Source of the DNA: Streptomyces pinistramenti
GTDB lineage: Bacteria; Actinomycetota; Actinomycetes; Streptomycetales; Streptomycetaceae
DNA: 64,000 nt
Reading direction: 5' to 3'
Assembly (NCBI RefSeq): GCF_020564935.1
Contig: NZ_JAJCXB010000002.1
Coordinates: 248,001 to 312,000 of the forward strand
Below, piece after piece: positions 28,299 to 37,340 of this stretch. Position numbers and translations under genes: made by a program. Position 1 is the stretch's first letter, and the number at the start of each line of letters is the position of its first letter. The notes below the pieces were generated by a model. The model saw only the letters and a program-made list of their open reading frames with translations. It did not search any database and was not told where the DNA came from.

Positions 28299-29402
28299 AT
28301 GACACATCACATCGTGGTTCTGGGAGCCGGATACGCCGGGCTGATGGCCGCAAAGGGCGCGGCCCGCAAGCTGCGCCGCAGCGACGTGCGCATCACGCTG
28401 GTCAACGCCGTCGGCCATTTCGTCGAGCGGGTACGGCTGCACCAACTCGCCGCCGGCCGGCCGCTGAAGGACCTGCCCCTGAGCAAGCTCCTCGCCGGCA
28501 CGGGCATCGAACTGGTCGTCGCCCGGGTGACTGCCGTCGACGCCGCCGCCCGTACCGTCCAGGTCGACTCCGCTCCTCACGACATCCCATACGACACCCT
28601 CGTCTACGCCCTGGGCAGCGCGGCCGACACCGTCGCCGTCCCGGGAGTCACCGCGCACGCATCCGCGGTGGCCACCCATCAGGACGCGGTTCGCCTGCGT
28701 GAGCGTGCGGCGGAGGCCCAGGGTTCGCTGGCCGTGGCCGGGGCGGGCCTGACCGGCATCGAGACGGCCACCGAGCCGGCCGAGACCTACCCGGGGCTCA
28801 CGGTGCAGCTGGTCACCGGCGGGGAGCTCGGTGCCGGGCTCTCGGAGCGCGGCCGACGCTACCTCCGCGCCGCCCTGGGCCGGCACGGCGTCGCGCTGCG
28901 CGAGCACGCCAATGTCGCCGAAGTCGCCGCACATGGCCTGGTCCTCGCCGACGGCAGCGAGATCCCGGCCGACTCCGTCGTCTGGACGGCCGGATTCCGC
29001 GTACCCGACCTGGCACGCGAGGCCGGTTTCGCGGTCGATGCCCACGGCCTGCTCACGGTCGACCCGACACTGCGCTCGGCCTCTCATCCGGAGGTCTTCG
29101 CGGCGGGCGACGCGGCGGCCTCGTCCGGGCCTGATGGCGCCGCATCCCGCATGTCGTGCCAGACCGGGCTGCCGATGGGCGCGCATGTCGCCGGCAGCGT
29201 CGCCGCCTCGCTCACCGGCCGCACCCCGAAGCCACTGCGCCTGCGCTATGTCTGGCAGAACATCAGCCTCGGCCGGCACGACGGCCTCACCCAGTTCACC
29301 CGCGCCGACGACAGCCCGGTCGCCGCAATCCTCACCGGCCGCGCCTCGGCCCGCTTCAAGGAGGCCGTCACAAGGAGCACGGTGCTGGCCCTGCGCCGCT
29401 GA
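28299..29402 (+). CDS. NDH-2-like FAD-dependent oxidoreductase
   Basis: A 367-residue pyridine-nucleotide-disulfide-type oxidoreductase. FAD-binding GAGYAG at 9-14, YDTLVYALGSAAD near 95-110, a second dinucleotide motif AGAGLTGIE near 150 for NAD(P)H, and the FAD-closing VFAAGDAA near 265. No redox-active Cys pair is seen, so it resembles type II NADH dehydrogenase and related quinone reductases. ATG at 28299 is preceded by AGGAGG with one base between, tight spacing. It follows the ECF41 sigma gene and is probably co-transcribed with it and under its control. Confidence 0.9.
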   Translation: MTHHIVVLGAGYAGLMAAKGAARKLRRSDVRITLVNAVGHFVERVRLHQLAAGRPLKDLPLSKLLAGTGIELVVARVTAVDAAARTVQVDSAPHDIPYDTLVYALGSAADTVAVPGVTAHASAVATHQDAVRLRERAAEAQGSLAVAGAGLTGIETATEPAETYPGLTVQLVTGGELGAGLSERGRRYLRAALGRHGVALREHANVAEVAAHGLVLADGSEIPADSVVWTAGFRVPDLAREAGFAVDAHGLLTVDPTLRSASHPEVFAAGDAAASSGPDGAASRMSCQTGLPMGAHVAGSVAASLTGRTPKPLRLRYVWQNISLGRHDGLTQFTRADDSPVAAILTGRASARFKEAVTRSTVLALRR

Positions 29403-29485
29403 GGGGACGGCCGGTCGTCCCCTGCCCGCCAGGTGACGAGCGGTCCAGCTCTTGAACGGCGGCGTGGTGCACCGAGTGCTCGGAG

Positions 29486-29533
29486 ACCGCCGTCCCCGCG
29501 TGCGCCACCACGTCCACACGCGGGGACGGCGGT
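29486..29533. terminator. Bidirectional terminator, 17-bp perfect stem
   Basis: Arms ACCGCCGTCCCCGCGTG and CACGCGGGGACGGCGGT are perfectly complementary with a 14-base loop. It lies between the convergent oxidoreductase and aminotransferase genes, with A/T-rich flanks (GGTTTCA on the plus side), and should end both transcripts. Confidence 0.9.
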
Positions 29534-29547
29534 TTCACTCCGCTTGG

Positions 29548-30990
29548 CTATGCCTGGGACTTGAGCAGTGCCAGTGCCTTGCCCACCTTGTCGATGGCCT
29601 CGCAGACCTCCCCGGGCTGACGGGCGGTGTAGCACAGGCGGAAGAAGCCGGGCGCGGGGCTGTGCATCACGCCGCCGGGAAGCAGCGAGACCTCGGTGGG
29701 TGCCGCGCGGAGGTAGTCGAAGAGGCACTGCTCTCTCGGGTCCAGGTCGGGGTCCGTGAGGGGGAAGGGCGTGGCGTTGTCCTGGTCGGGCGGCACACAC
29801 AGGTCGAGGTAGTCCCTGAGGTCGAGCCAGAAGAACTGGGCCGTGTTGTCGCTGTCCTTGTGGATGTACTTGATGCTGTTGTGCTTCAGGCGGGCCTTGA
29901 CCTTGTCGTAGCTGGTGCTGAGGAGGTCGCGGTAGGTCCGCATGGCGTAGGTCGTGTACAGCTCGGATCCGGGGCCGTTGACGGAGGCGGAGAGGACGGC
30001 GCCGACGACGTAGTGCTTGAGCGAGTCGAAGGGCGTGAACCAGGACATCGGGTGCCGCTTCTCCGCCCCGGGGTCCTTGCTGCCCAGCATGGCGCGCTGG
30101 ACCACGGTGTTCCGGGAGATGACGAATCCGGTGCGGAAGCCGGAGAGCCCGAAGTCCTTGGCGAAGCCCCAGACGACGTGGATGCGGTCGGGGTGCTCGG
30201 CGTAGGCGTCCAGGGCGACGGCGCTGGTGAACGGCGTGGTGCTGCTGTTGAGTTGGGAGTGGCAGTAGATCTCGTCGGAGATGATGTGCAGGTCGGGGTC
30301 GCCGAGCGCCCAGGCGTAGATGTCCTCCAACAGCTTCTTGGAGTAGTTGACGCCCAGCGGGTTGTGCGGGTTGGTGAGGACGAGGAGTCTGGGCGCCCTG
30401 CCGGTCTGCTTCTTGTGCTCCTCGTACTGATTCCTGACGAGTTCGAGCGTGAGCTGGAAGGCATGGGGGCCGTCGGTGGGGAGGTTCACCGGCACGCAGG
30501 TCAGCTTGGGCCGTTGCTCGAACGACCAGTTGAAGCCCTGCCAGTACGGCGCCGGAATCAGCACCGCGTCGCCGTCCACCAGCGGCGGCGGGCCACCGGG
30601 CTCGCTGTCCTTGAGCGCGAACGCCAGGCACTCCAGCGCGGAGGCGACGCCCGCCGTACCGAAGACGTTCTCCGCCGGCACGCGGGGGCCGAATGCCTCC
30701 GTCAACAGATCGGCCACCTGCTGGCGCAGTTCCGGGGTGCCGTACGGGGAGATGTAGTGGATGTATTTCTCGGGCAGCAGGTTCGTGTTGGCGAACACCA
30801 TCTTCTGCATCGAATCGTCGTAGACGAGGACGTTCTCCGCCACGGACAGGTCGACCGCGGTGTCGGGCGCCAGGTGGCGGTGGTAGAAGGCGAGCGCCTG
30901 CTCCAGGTCGGGCATGCGCGCCAGGAGGGCGGTGGCTTCCTCGGGCGGCGTGCTGGAGTGCCGGCTGGTGGAGACAGCATTGGTCGTCAT
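29548..30990 (-). CDS. PLP-dependent aminotransferase, ACC-synthase-like
   Basis: A 480-residue fold-type-I PLP enzyme. Seen: DLSVAENVLVYDD near 48-60, ISPYGTPELRQQVADLL, LTNPHNPLGVNYS, the cofactor Asp/Tyr in IISDEIYCHSQL, and the Schiff-base Lys about 278 in WGFAKDFGLSGFRTG. The AEN near the N-terminus and the SDEIY...KDFGLSGFR spacing are closer to 1-aminocyclopropane-1-carboxylate synthases than to ordinary aspartate aminotransferases. Long in-frame sequence upstream to 31332 lacks coding character; ATG at 30990 with AAGGA upstream is preferred. Product unknown; it may form ACC or act as a specialised transaminase. Confidence 0.85.
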   Translation of the reverse strand: MTTNAVSTSRHSSTPPEEATALLARMPDLEQALAFYHRHLAPDTAVDLSVAENVLVYDDSMQKMVFANTNLLPEKYIHYISPYGTPELRQQVADLLTEAFGPRVPAENVFGTAGVASALECLAFALKDSEPGGPPPLVDGDAVLIPAPYWQGFNWSFEQRPKLTCVPVNLPTDGPHAFQLTLELVRNQYEEHKKQTGRAPRLLVLTNPHNPLGVNYSKKLLEDIYAWALGDPDLHIISDEIYCHSQLNSSTTPFTSAVALDAYAEHPDRIHVVWGFAKDFGLSGFRTGFVISRNTVVQRAMLGSKDPGAEKRHPMSWFTPFDSLKHYVVGAVLSASVNGPGSELYTTYAMRTYRDLLSTSYDKVKARLKHNSIKYIHKDSDNTAQFFWLDLRDYLDLCVPPDQDNATPFPLTDPDLDPREQCLFDYLRAAPTEVSLLPGGVMHSPAPGFFRLCYTARQPGEVCEAIDKVGKALALLKSQA

Positions 30991-31087
30991 GGTGCTGATG
31001 TTCCTTGTCCCGGTAGCGGGTCCGATGGGACGTGCAGCGAACCTCCCGACGGTCCGCACACGCATGGCCAGCGGACCACGCGCCCGG

Positions 31088-31114
31088 GATGGCTGCCAGC
31101 ATTCGGCAGCCATC
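31088..31114. terminator. 10-bp perfect hairpin
   Basis: GATGGCTGCC and GGCAGCCATC pair perfectly around a seven-base loop. It lies downstream of the DUF6458-like gene and 98 bases upstream of the aminotransferase start, both read on the minus strand, so it probably separates the two transcripts. The 319-base gap 30991-31309 holds no other supported feature. Confidence 0.55.
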
Positions 31115-31309
31115 TGCCCCAGGAGGGGGCCATGCGGGTAGCGCTGCGGGACGCTCCTCGCCGGCCCGCAGCCGACGAGGAAACACCGCGGCCGAAGCCG
31201 CTGTCGGTGCAGGTGTTGAGTGCAGAGGCCAGGGCGGACACGGCCGCCCCCGTACGCCGCCCGTTCGGGCCGGTGGCCGGCATCGGCCTGCCCCAGCATG
31301 TGCCGGATG

Positions 31310-31519
31310 TCAGCGACGGACCCTCGGGCCACCTGCCGGGGGCGGCTGGGTGCGGCGCCGGTTGAGGACGCTCATGTGTGCCGCGCTCCCGATGATGCCG
31401 ACGATCACGAGAATGAGCCCGCCGAGATCGAGGGCGGCTCCGGCCATGTGCCGGTCCACCGCGAACGTGAGGATGGCGCCCACCGCGAGCAGAACGAAGC
31501 ATCCGCCGATTCCCGTGAT
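31310..31519 (-). CDS. DUF6458-like small membrane protein, apparent ATC start
   Basis: A 69-residue frame with GIGGCFVLLAVGAILTFAVD, then MAGAALDLGGLILVIVGIIG, and a basic, Pro-rich tail. Two membrane segments and the GGC...GAILTFA...DLGG..L.IVG.IG spacing match the DUF6458 family common in Streptomyces. No ATG, GTG, TTG or CTG occurs in frame ahead of the conserved part. The best start is ATC at 31519, which has GGAG about six bases upstream and gives the family's usual N-terminus. It follows the alpha-amylase gene by 70 bases on the same strand. Function unknown. Confidence 0.72.
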   Translation of the reverse strand: MTGIGGCFVLLAVGAILTFAVDRHMAGAALDLGGLILVIVGIIGSAAHMSVLNRRRTQPPPAGGPRVRR

Positions 31520-31589
31520 GCCCCTCTCCGCAACTTCCCTTGATGCAGGAGAAGTTGGCGTTTCGATCGCCTGGCAACAGCCGCCGGGC

Positions 31590-32957
31590 TCAGCTCCTGG
31601 CGCCCACGTGCAGGGCCACCGCGCTCCTGGCCGGCACGGTCAGCTGTACCGTGCCGTCGTCGCCGACGGTGACGGTGTTGCCGTCGCAGTGGTCCGGCGC
31701 GGCCTTGACGACGTTGCAGTAGGTGCCGCCCGGCAGGGAGGTGGTGAAGGTCTGCGTGAGGTCACCGTCCCCGTTGTTGAGGGCGACGAAGCCGGACGTG
31801 CCGCGGCCGAAGGCGAGGGCGCTGCCGCCGTTGTCCCACCAGTCGGTCAGCCCGGCCGAGCCCACCGCGTTGCGGAATCCGACCATCCCGGTGATCTCCT
31901 GCTTGGCGTGCTCGCCGGTCCAGCCACCCAAACCACTGGGCGGGCCCGCGTCCTTGTCGGACCACTCATAGCCGGAGTGGACGTTGGGCGAGCCGTAGGG
32001 CGAGGCCAGCATGAAGACGTTGGCGAGCGTGTAGGCCGCGCCGTCCTTGTAGGTCAGCGTCGAACCGTTGCGCTCGGTGTCCCAGTTGTCGACGAACGTA
32101 CGGGCCGAGCCGCTGTCGAGCTTGCCGTCGGCGACCGACTTCAGCTGGGCGATGTCACCGCCCTGGAAGGCGTTCTTGAGGTGGCTGCCGTACCGGAATT
32201 CGTCGACGTCGCCGATGCCGGTGTACTCGTCGGGCTGGACCGCCTCGCCGCCGCCGTAGATGACCTCCTGCACCCAGTAGCCGGGCTCCTGGGCCATCTT
32301 GCCCTTGATCGCGGCGAGGTCGTCGGCCGAGATGTGCTTGGCCGCGTCGATCCGGAAGCCGTCCGCTCCCAGCGAGCGCAGATCGTCGAGGTACTTGGCG
32401 ATGGTGGTACGTACCGCGTCGCTGCCGGTGTCGAGGTCGGCCAGGCCGACCAGTTCGCAGGTCTGGACGTCGTTGCGGTCACCGTAGTTGGAGATGTCCT
32501 TGCGGCAGCCGTGGAAGTCCTGGTCCTGGTAGACGCCGGGATAGCTGTACTTGGTGTACTGGGTGCCGCCGGTGCCGGTGCCCGAGCCGGACGACATGTG
32601 GTTGATGACCGCATCCGCGATGACCTTGACGCCTGCGTCGTGGCACGCCCTCGTCATCGCCGCGAAGTCGTCGCGACTGCCGAGGCGACCGGCGATCCGG
32701 TAACTGACGGGCTGATAGGAGGTCCACCACTGGCCGCCCTGGATGTGCTCGGACGCGGGTGACACCTCGACGTAGCCGTAACCGGCCGGGCCGAGTTCTT
32801 CGGTGCAGGACGTGGCGACGTCCTTGAAGTTCCGCTCGAACAGGGTGGCGGTGACGGTCTTCTCGCCCGGCGGGGTCGCCTGCGAGGTCCAGGGCGCGAA
32901 CGAGGCGAGGCCGGCCGCGGCCAGTATCCCGGCCAGCACACGGGAACGGTGCTGCAT
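31590..32957 (-). CDS. Secreted alpha-amylase, GH13
   Basis: A 455-residue extracellular amylase that cuts internal alpha-1,4 bonds of starch. A Sec signal peptide ends near residue 27. GH13 regions: DAVINH (region I), GFRIDAAKH (II, nucleophile Asp about 204), EVIYGGG (III, acid/base Glu about 231) and FVDNWD (IV, Asp about 293). Region IV has Trp where many GH13 enzymes have His; I believe this occurs in other Streptomyces amylases. The C-terminal beta domain ends at residue 455, with no starch-binding CBM20 module. ATG at 32957 has AAGGAG upstream. Control by maltodextrin through a MalR-type regulator is likely; see the site at 33046-33118. Confidence 0.93.
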   Translation of the reverse strand: MQHRSRVLAGILAAAGLASFAPWTSQATPPGEKTVTATLFERNFKDVATSCTEELGPAGYGYVEVSPASEHIQGGQWWTSYQPVSYRIAGRLGSRDDFAAMTRACHDAGVKVIADAVINHMSSGSGTGTGGTQYTKYSYPGVYQDQDFHGCRKDISNYGDRNDVQTCELVGLADLDTGSDAVRTTIAKYLDDLRSLGADGFRIDAAKHISADDLAAIKGKMAQEPGYWVQEVIYGGGEAVQPDEYTGIGDVDEFRYGSHLKNAFQGGDIAQLKSVADGKLDSGSARTFVDNWDTERNGSTLTYKDGAAYTLANVFMLASPYGSPNVHSGYEWSDKDAGPPSGLGGWTGEHAKQEITGMVGFRNAVGSAGLTDWWDNGGSALAFGRGTSGFVALNNGDGDLTQTFTTSLPGGTYCNVVKAAPDHCDGNTVTVGDDGTVQLTVPARSAVALHVGARS

Positions 32958-33045
32958 CTTGCGGCTCCTTCGACAGTCGGGCGCGGCGCACCGCGCCCAC
33001 GGAAAGCAGCCAGGCGCCGGGCCGCCGTGGGGGGGTCCGGACCGG

Positions 33046-33118
33046 AGCCTGCCGGTTTCTGCGTGAACACGTCAAGGTTTCCCCTCACCATTTCCCACTC
33101 CTTGCGAAAGAAGTTGCG
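33046..33118 (-). promoter_or_regulatory. Candidate amylase promoter with TTGCG direct repeats
   Basis: On the minus strand TTGACG (33070-33075) and CAGGCT (33046-33051) are 18 bases apart. About 30 bases further upstream two TTGCG units (plus strand 33102-33106 and 33114-33118) repeat with a 12-base period inside TTGCGAAAGAAGTTGCG. Repeats of this type are known upstream of Streptomyces amylase genes as MalR-type operators; identity here is inferred. The rest of the 360-base gap between the divergent genes shows nothing clear. Confidence 0.5.
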
Positions 33119-33317
33119 GACACCGCGTCGCGCCTCGCCCACGCCATCCCGCTCGGCGCCGGACCGCGAAAAACACTACGCCGGACCACGACGTACAAGA
33201 GTCCAAGGGGCCGAACGAGGAATCCAACCGGCCCTCTTGTGTGTCGCGCCACCCAACCGCCAGGGTCCTGACCGAGGTTCACGTATGCACCGCGCCATCC
33301 GCTCCCCTGGAGGACCG

Positions 33318-34817
33318 ATGAACGAGGCCCATTCGCAGAACCACCCGCAGCACCACGAAAACGAGCAGGCGGCCCGCCCCGGCGAGCCGCACCCCGACAA
33401 ACCACGCCCCAGCCGCCGTTCGGTCCTGTGGACCGCTGGTGCGGCCGGCGCCGGACTGGGGCTCGGCGGGCTCACGGCAGGCAGTGCGGCAGCCACGGAC
33501 CGGACCGCCGCACCGGCGGACGCGGCGAAGTCCGGTCCCGGGGCCTTGGGCGCGGCCGCCCCCGAGGCCCGGGGCCGGACCATGATCGGCGTACCGTTCG
33601 AAGGGCGCCGTACCGTACGCGTGGGGATCATCGGCCTCGGCAACCGCGGCGGCACCATGATCGACCTCTTCCTCGCCGTCCCCGGCGTCCGCGTCGTCGC
33701 ACTGTGCGACCCGGTGAAGGAAAAGACCGCCAAGGCTGCCAAGAAGGTCACCGACGCCGGACAGCCCGCGCCCGCCGTCTACACCCACGGCGAGCACGAC
33801 TTCGAGAACCTGTGCCGACGCGGCGACCTCGACTTCGTCTACGCCGCGACACCCTGGGACCTGCACTTCGAGATGGCCAGAACGGCGATGCTGCACGGCA
33901 AGCACGTCGGCGTCGAATGCCCCCTGGCGCTCCGGCTCGACCAGCTCTGGGAGCTGGTGGACCTCTCCGAACGCACCCGCAGACACTGCCTCCAGCTGGA
34001 GAACTGCTGTTACGGCAGAAACGAACTGCGGGTCCTGCGCATGGCGCACGCGGGACTGTTCGGCGACCTGCTGCACGGCGCCGGCGCGTACAACCACGAC
34101 CTGCGCGGCCTCATGTTCGACCCGGAGTACTACGAGGGCCCGTGGCGCCGCCTGTGGCACACCAGGCTGCGCGGCGACCTCTACTCCAACCACGGTTTCG
34201 GCCCGGTGGCCAACTACATGGACGTCAACCGCGGCGACCGCGCCGTACGGATCTCCAGCTTCGGCACACCGGCACTGGGCCTCGCCGCGTACCGCAAGGC
34301 GCACATGCCTCCCGGCGACCCGAGCTGGAAGGAGTCGTACATCGAGAGCGACCGGACGATCAGCCTCGTGCAGACCGCCAAGGGCCGGGTGATCCGACTG
34401 GAGCACGACGTCTCGACGCCGCATCCCTACAGCCGGATCAACAGTCTCGGCGGCACCAAGGGCGTCTTCGAGGACTACCCGGAACGGATCTACCTGGAGC
34501 CCGACCAAAGCAACGACGAATGGGGCGACTTCGCCCGGTACGCGGACTGGGATCACTGGCTCTGGAAGGAGCACGCCAACCCTCCGGGCGGCCACGGCGG
34601 CATGGACTACATGATGGTCTTCCGGCTGATGCAGTGCATGCGGCTCGGCCTCGTACCGGACTTCGACGTCTACGACGCGGCCACCTGGACCGCCCCGGTC
34701 CCGCTGAGCGACGCCTCGCTCAAGGCGAAGGGCGAGCCCCAGGAGTTCCCCGACTTCACCCGCGGCCAGTGGAAGCACGCCCGGACGGGGATGGATTCGG
34801 CCAAGCCGGAGGAGTAG
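33318..34817 (+). CDS. Tat-secreted GH109/MocA-type NAD-dependent oxidoreductase
   Basis: A 499-residue protein. After a His/Pro-rich 30-residue tail a twin-arginine signal [16 protein letters not shown] appears (Arg 33-34), so it exports folded, with NAD bound. The Rossmann motif [11 protein letters not shown] is near 101-111, followed by [13 protein letters not shown] and [11 protein letters not shown]. The [24 protein letters not shown] and [17 protein letters not shown] segments match the alpha-N-acetylgalactosaminidase family GH109, which uses NAD in a redox-assisted cleavage. ATG at 33318 has GGAGG upstream. It is divergent from the alpha-amylase. GH109 is my best call; other Gfo/Idh/MocA functions remain possible. 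Confidence 0.88.
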   Translation: MNEAHSQNHPQHHENEQAARPGEPHPDKPRPSRRSVLWTAGAAGAGLGLGGLTAGSAAATDRTAAPADAAKSGPGALGAAAPEARGRTMIGVPFEGRRTVRVGIIGLGNRGGTMIDLFLAVPGVRVVALCDPVKEKTAKAAKKVTDAGQPAPAVYTHGEHDFENLCRRGDLDFVYAATPWDLHFEMARTAMLHGKHVGVECPLALRLDQLWELVDLSERTRRHCLQLENCCYGRNELRVLRMAHAGLFGDLLHGAGAYNHDLRGLMFDPEYYEGPWRRLWHTRLRGDLYSNHGFGPVANYMDVNRGDRAVRISSFGTPALGLAAYRKAHMPPGDPSWKESYIESDRTISLVQTAKGRVIRLEHDVSTPHPYSRINSLGGTKGVFEDYPERIYLEPDQSNDEWGDFARYADWDHWLWKEHANPPGGHGGMDYMMVFRLMQCMRLGLVPDFDVYDAATWTAPVPLSDASLKAKGEPQEFPDFTRGQWKHARTGMDSAKPEE

Positions 34818-34843
34818 GCGGGCGCAGGGGCGGGAGCGCCCTT

Positions 34844-34873
34844 CCGGGGCCCGGCGCGGCGGCCGGGCCCCGG
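34844..34873. terminator. Terminator hairpin between convergent genes
   Basis: CCGGGGCCCGGC pairs perfectly with GCCGGGCCCCGG over a short loop, between the stop of the GH109-like gene and the stop of the dicarboxylate symporter. Confidence 0.8.
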
Positions 34874-34878
34874 AGGCG

Positions 34879-36249
34879 TCACTGACCGGCCGGGGGCGTC
34901 ACGGGCCGCGCGGGCGTACGGCCGTCCGGTGCGGCGGCCGAGTCCGGGGAGGCGGCCGGAAGTTCGCCGTTCATGACCTTCCTCGCCGTGACCCGGTCCA
35001 GCGCGCCCTCCCACCGGGAGACGACGAAGACCGCGACGCAGTTGCCGAGGAGATTGGTCGCCACCCGCATCGAGTCCATGATCCGGTCGACGCCGACCAG
35101 CAGGGCCACCGCGGAGGCCGGAATGACGCCGAGCGCGGACGCGGTGGCGGACAGCGCGAGGAACGCCGAACCCGGCACGCCCGCCATGCCCTTGCTGGTG
35201 AGCATCAGCACCAGAACGACGGTGATCTGCTGGCCGATGGAGAGGTCGACGCCGATGGCCTGCGCGATGAAGAGGGTGCCGATCGAGAGGTAGATCGAGG
35301 CGCCGTCCAGGTTGAACGAGTAGCCCGTCGGCAGCACGAGCCCCACCGCGTCGTCCCGGCAGCCGGCCGCCCGCAGCTTCTGCATCATCCGCGGCATCAC
35401 CGTCTCGCTGGAGCCGGTCCCCAGGGCGAGCAGCAGTTCCTCGCGGGTGTAACGGACGAATTTCCACAGGCTCAGCCCCGTGACCGCCTTGAGCGCGCAC
35501 CCCAACAGCACCAGGAAGGCCAGCGCCACCCCGTAACAGACCGCGATCAGCTTGCCGTACGTCGACATCGCGCCCACACCGTATTCACCGACGAGGTGAG
35601 CGGTGGCACCGAAGACCGCGAGCGGTGCGAGCTTCATGATGTAGCCGACGATGGTGAACACGACGTCCTGGGCCTGCTCGATGAACGGCAGGATCTGCGG
35701 CACCTTCCTCTGCCCGAGGTGCAGCAGCGCCGCGCCCACCAGGCAGGCCAGCACCAGGACCTGGAGCAGCGAGTTCTCGGCGAACGCGCCCACCGCACTG
35801 TTCGGCAGGGATTCCAGGACGAACTGGGCGGTGGAGGGCAGTTTCCCGCCTCCCGTCTCGGCGTCCACCGCCCCCTTGTCGAGCGTGGCCGGATCCACGT
35901 GCATCCCGGCGCCGGGGGCGAGGACATTGCCGGCCAGCAGCCCGATGACGAGCGCAACACTCGTCGCAACCTCGAACCAGATCAGGGCCTTGACCCCGAT
36001 ACGCCCGAACGCCTTGAGGTCACCGGCCTTGGTGATGCCGGCGACGACGACACAGAAGACCAGCGGGGCGATCATCGCCTTGATGAGGCGCACGAACGCG
36101 TCCCCGAGCGGTTGCAGTGACGATCCCACCTGCGGCCACAGGCGCCCGACGAGAACGCCGAGAAGCAGCGCGAGCAGGACTTGAGCGAACAGACCGGTAC
36201 GCAGGAAACGCCCTGCGCGGCGGGCGAGGGTTCCGGTGGCGTGCGGCAC
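34879..36249 (-). CDS. DctA-type dicarboxylate:cation symporter (DAACS)
   Basis: A 456-residue transporter that imports C4-dicarboxylates or acidic amino acids with H+ or Na+. Seen: MIAPLVFCVVVAGI near residue 60, the re-entrant loop LALGTGSSETVMPRMM, the substrate-binding GYSFNLDGASIYLSIG, the LTSKGMAGVPGSAFLALSA hairpin segment (in pieces TSKGMAGVPG) and VDRIMDSMRVATNLLGNCVA. I start at GTG 36249, which has GGAG five bases upstream; a GTG two codons earlier overlaps that site. About 30 C-terminal residues are Pro/Ala-rich. An IclR-like palindrome lies just upstream. Confidence 0.93.
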   Translation of the reverse strand: MPHATGTLARRAGRFLRTGLFAQVLLALLLGVLVGRLWPQVGSSLQPLGDAFVRLIKAMIAPLVFCVVVAGITKAGDLKAFGRIGVKALIWFEVATSVALVIGLLAGNVLAPGAGMHVDPATLDKGAVDAETGGGKLPSTAQFVLESLPNSAVGAFAENSLLQVLVLACLVGAALLHLGQRKVPQILPFIEQAQDVVFTIVGYIMKLAPLAVFGATAHLVGEYGVGAMSTYGKLIAVCYGVALAFLVLLGCALKAVTGLSLWKFVRYTREELLLALGTGSSETVMPRMMQKLRAAGCRDDAVGLVLPTGYSFNLDGASIYLSIGTLFIAQAIGVDLSIGQQITVVLVLMLTSKGMAGVPGSAFLALSATASALGVIPASAVALLVGVDRIMDSMRVATNLLGNCVAVFVVSRWEGALDRVTARKVMNGELPAASPDSAAAPDGRTPARPVTPPAGQ

Positions 36250-36269
36250 GGGCACTCCTACATGGGCGA

Positions 36270-36286
36270 ATTCTGTTATACGGAAT
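36270..36286. promoter_or_regulatory. IclR-like palindrome upstream of the symporter
   Basis: ATTCTGTTATACGGAAT is a 17-base near-perfect palindrome (one arm mismatch around an AT core), 20 bases upstream of the symporter start. It fits the A/T-centred operators of IclR-family regulators of organic-acid genes. No regulator gene is adjacent. The rest of the gap 36287-36581 shows nothing clear. Confidence 0.55.
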
Positions 36287-36581
36287 CGGACTTCCGCGAT
36301 CCGTCACTATCGCCGCTGCGCGTTCGCCATGAAAGAGGTCGGTACAACTTCCCGGTAAATCTTGGAGCTTGATCCAATCGCTTGGTTGTTTTGGGGGGTA
36401 AGGGGGTGATGCGGGGGTGATGTAGGGGTTATTGGGCCTGAGCGGTGGCTGGGGGGGCAGAGCGGGCCGGCGACCAGGGCAGGCCGACGATCGGAAGCGG
36501 GGCGGCGGCGGGTTGGTGGCCGGCGGCCCGTCCGAGGGGTCGCGCTCGCCCGCACTTACTCCCGATTGCTCCCGTTCGCCC

Positions 36582-37340
36582 TCACTTCGACAAGTGCGGC
36601 CAATCCCCCATGACCACCACCGGGTGCTGCGCCGGATCGAGCGACCGCAACAGCGCCGCCATCCCCGACTTGGAGATACTGACGCAACCGGACGTACCGC
36701 TCCCGTGGTCCATGTGCAACCAGATGCCGCCCCCCTTCGCCTCCCCTTCCGGGCGTGCCGGGTCCAGCGGAGAAGTGCCCTTGGCGCGGTTGTAGTTCAC
36801 GGCGACGACGTAGTCGAAGTCGTGCCGGGTGTTCTTCGACCAGTACGTCGGCGGGGTGAACGCCGCCGAGTGGGTATAGGGCAGCTTGGCGCCCGGATCG
36901 GCGAGCACGCCGCCCGCGTCGGTCAGCGTGAAAACGCCGACCGGGCTGCGCTTGTCGCCTTCGTGGTGGTCCAGAGTCCAGCCGTGCCGACCGTTGTGCG
37001 CAGGCCAACTCCCTTTCTTGTCCCACCCCTTGGCACCCTTCTCGTAAAACACGACGGTGGAACTCGCCGAGTCCGCGTTCTTCCCGTAGACGGCCACCAC
37101 CTGGCGCGAGCCGGACGGAATGCGGTCGCGCAGCGTCGCGCCGACGCCGGGGACGTCCCGCAGATGCGTGGTGGCGGAGTCGTGCGCCGGTCCGCCGGAA
37201 CCCTTCCCCTGCCCCGCTCCGTCGCCCCTCCCGCCCTCGCCGCCGCTCGCGCCGCCCCCACAGCCCGCCAGAAGAACCAGCCCCGCCGCGGCCACGGCCG
37301 CGGTCCGTATCGCACTGCCCGCTGTTCGCATGGACCCCAT
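36582..37340 (-). CDS. L,D-transpeptidase-like lipoprotein
   Basis: A 252-residue exported protein. Signal sequence with lipobox LLAGC (Cys about 27), then a Gly-rich linker to about residue 55, then a YkuD-fold domain. The catalytic motif is HMDHGSGTSGCVS with His about 209/212 and Cys about 219, similar to the murein L,D-transpeptidase/ErfK group. Preceding pieces (VVFYEKG, KRSPVGVFTLTDAGG, HDFDYVVAVNYN) also match. It likely modifies peptidoglycan cross-links or attaches proteins. ATG at 37340 is used; ATG at 37331 is equally possible. Monocistronic. Confidence 0.85.
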   Translation of the reverse strand: MGSMRTAGSAIRTAAVAAAGLVLLAGCGGGASGGEGGRGDGAGQGKGSGGPAHDSATTHLRDVPGVGATLRDRIPSGSRQVVAVYGKNADSASSTVVFYEKGAKGWDKKGSWPAHNGRHGWTLDHHEGDKRSPVGVFTLTDAGGVLADPGAKLPYTHSAAFTPPTYWSKNTRHDFDYVVAVNYNRAKGTSPLDPARPEGEAKGGGIWLHMDHGSGTSGCVSISKSGMAALLRSLDPAQHPVVVMGDWPHLSK

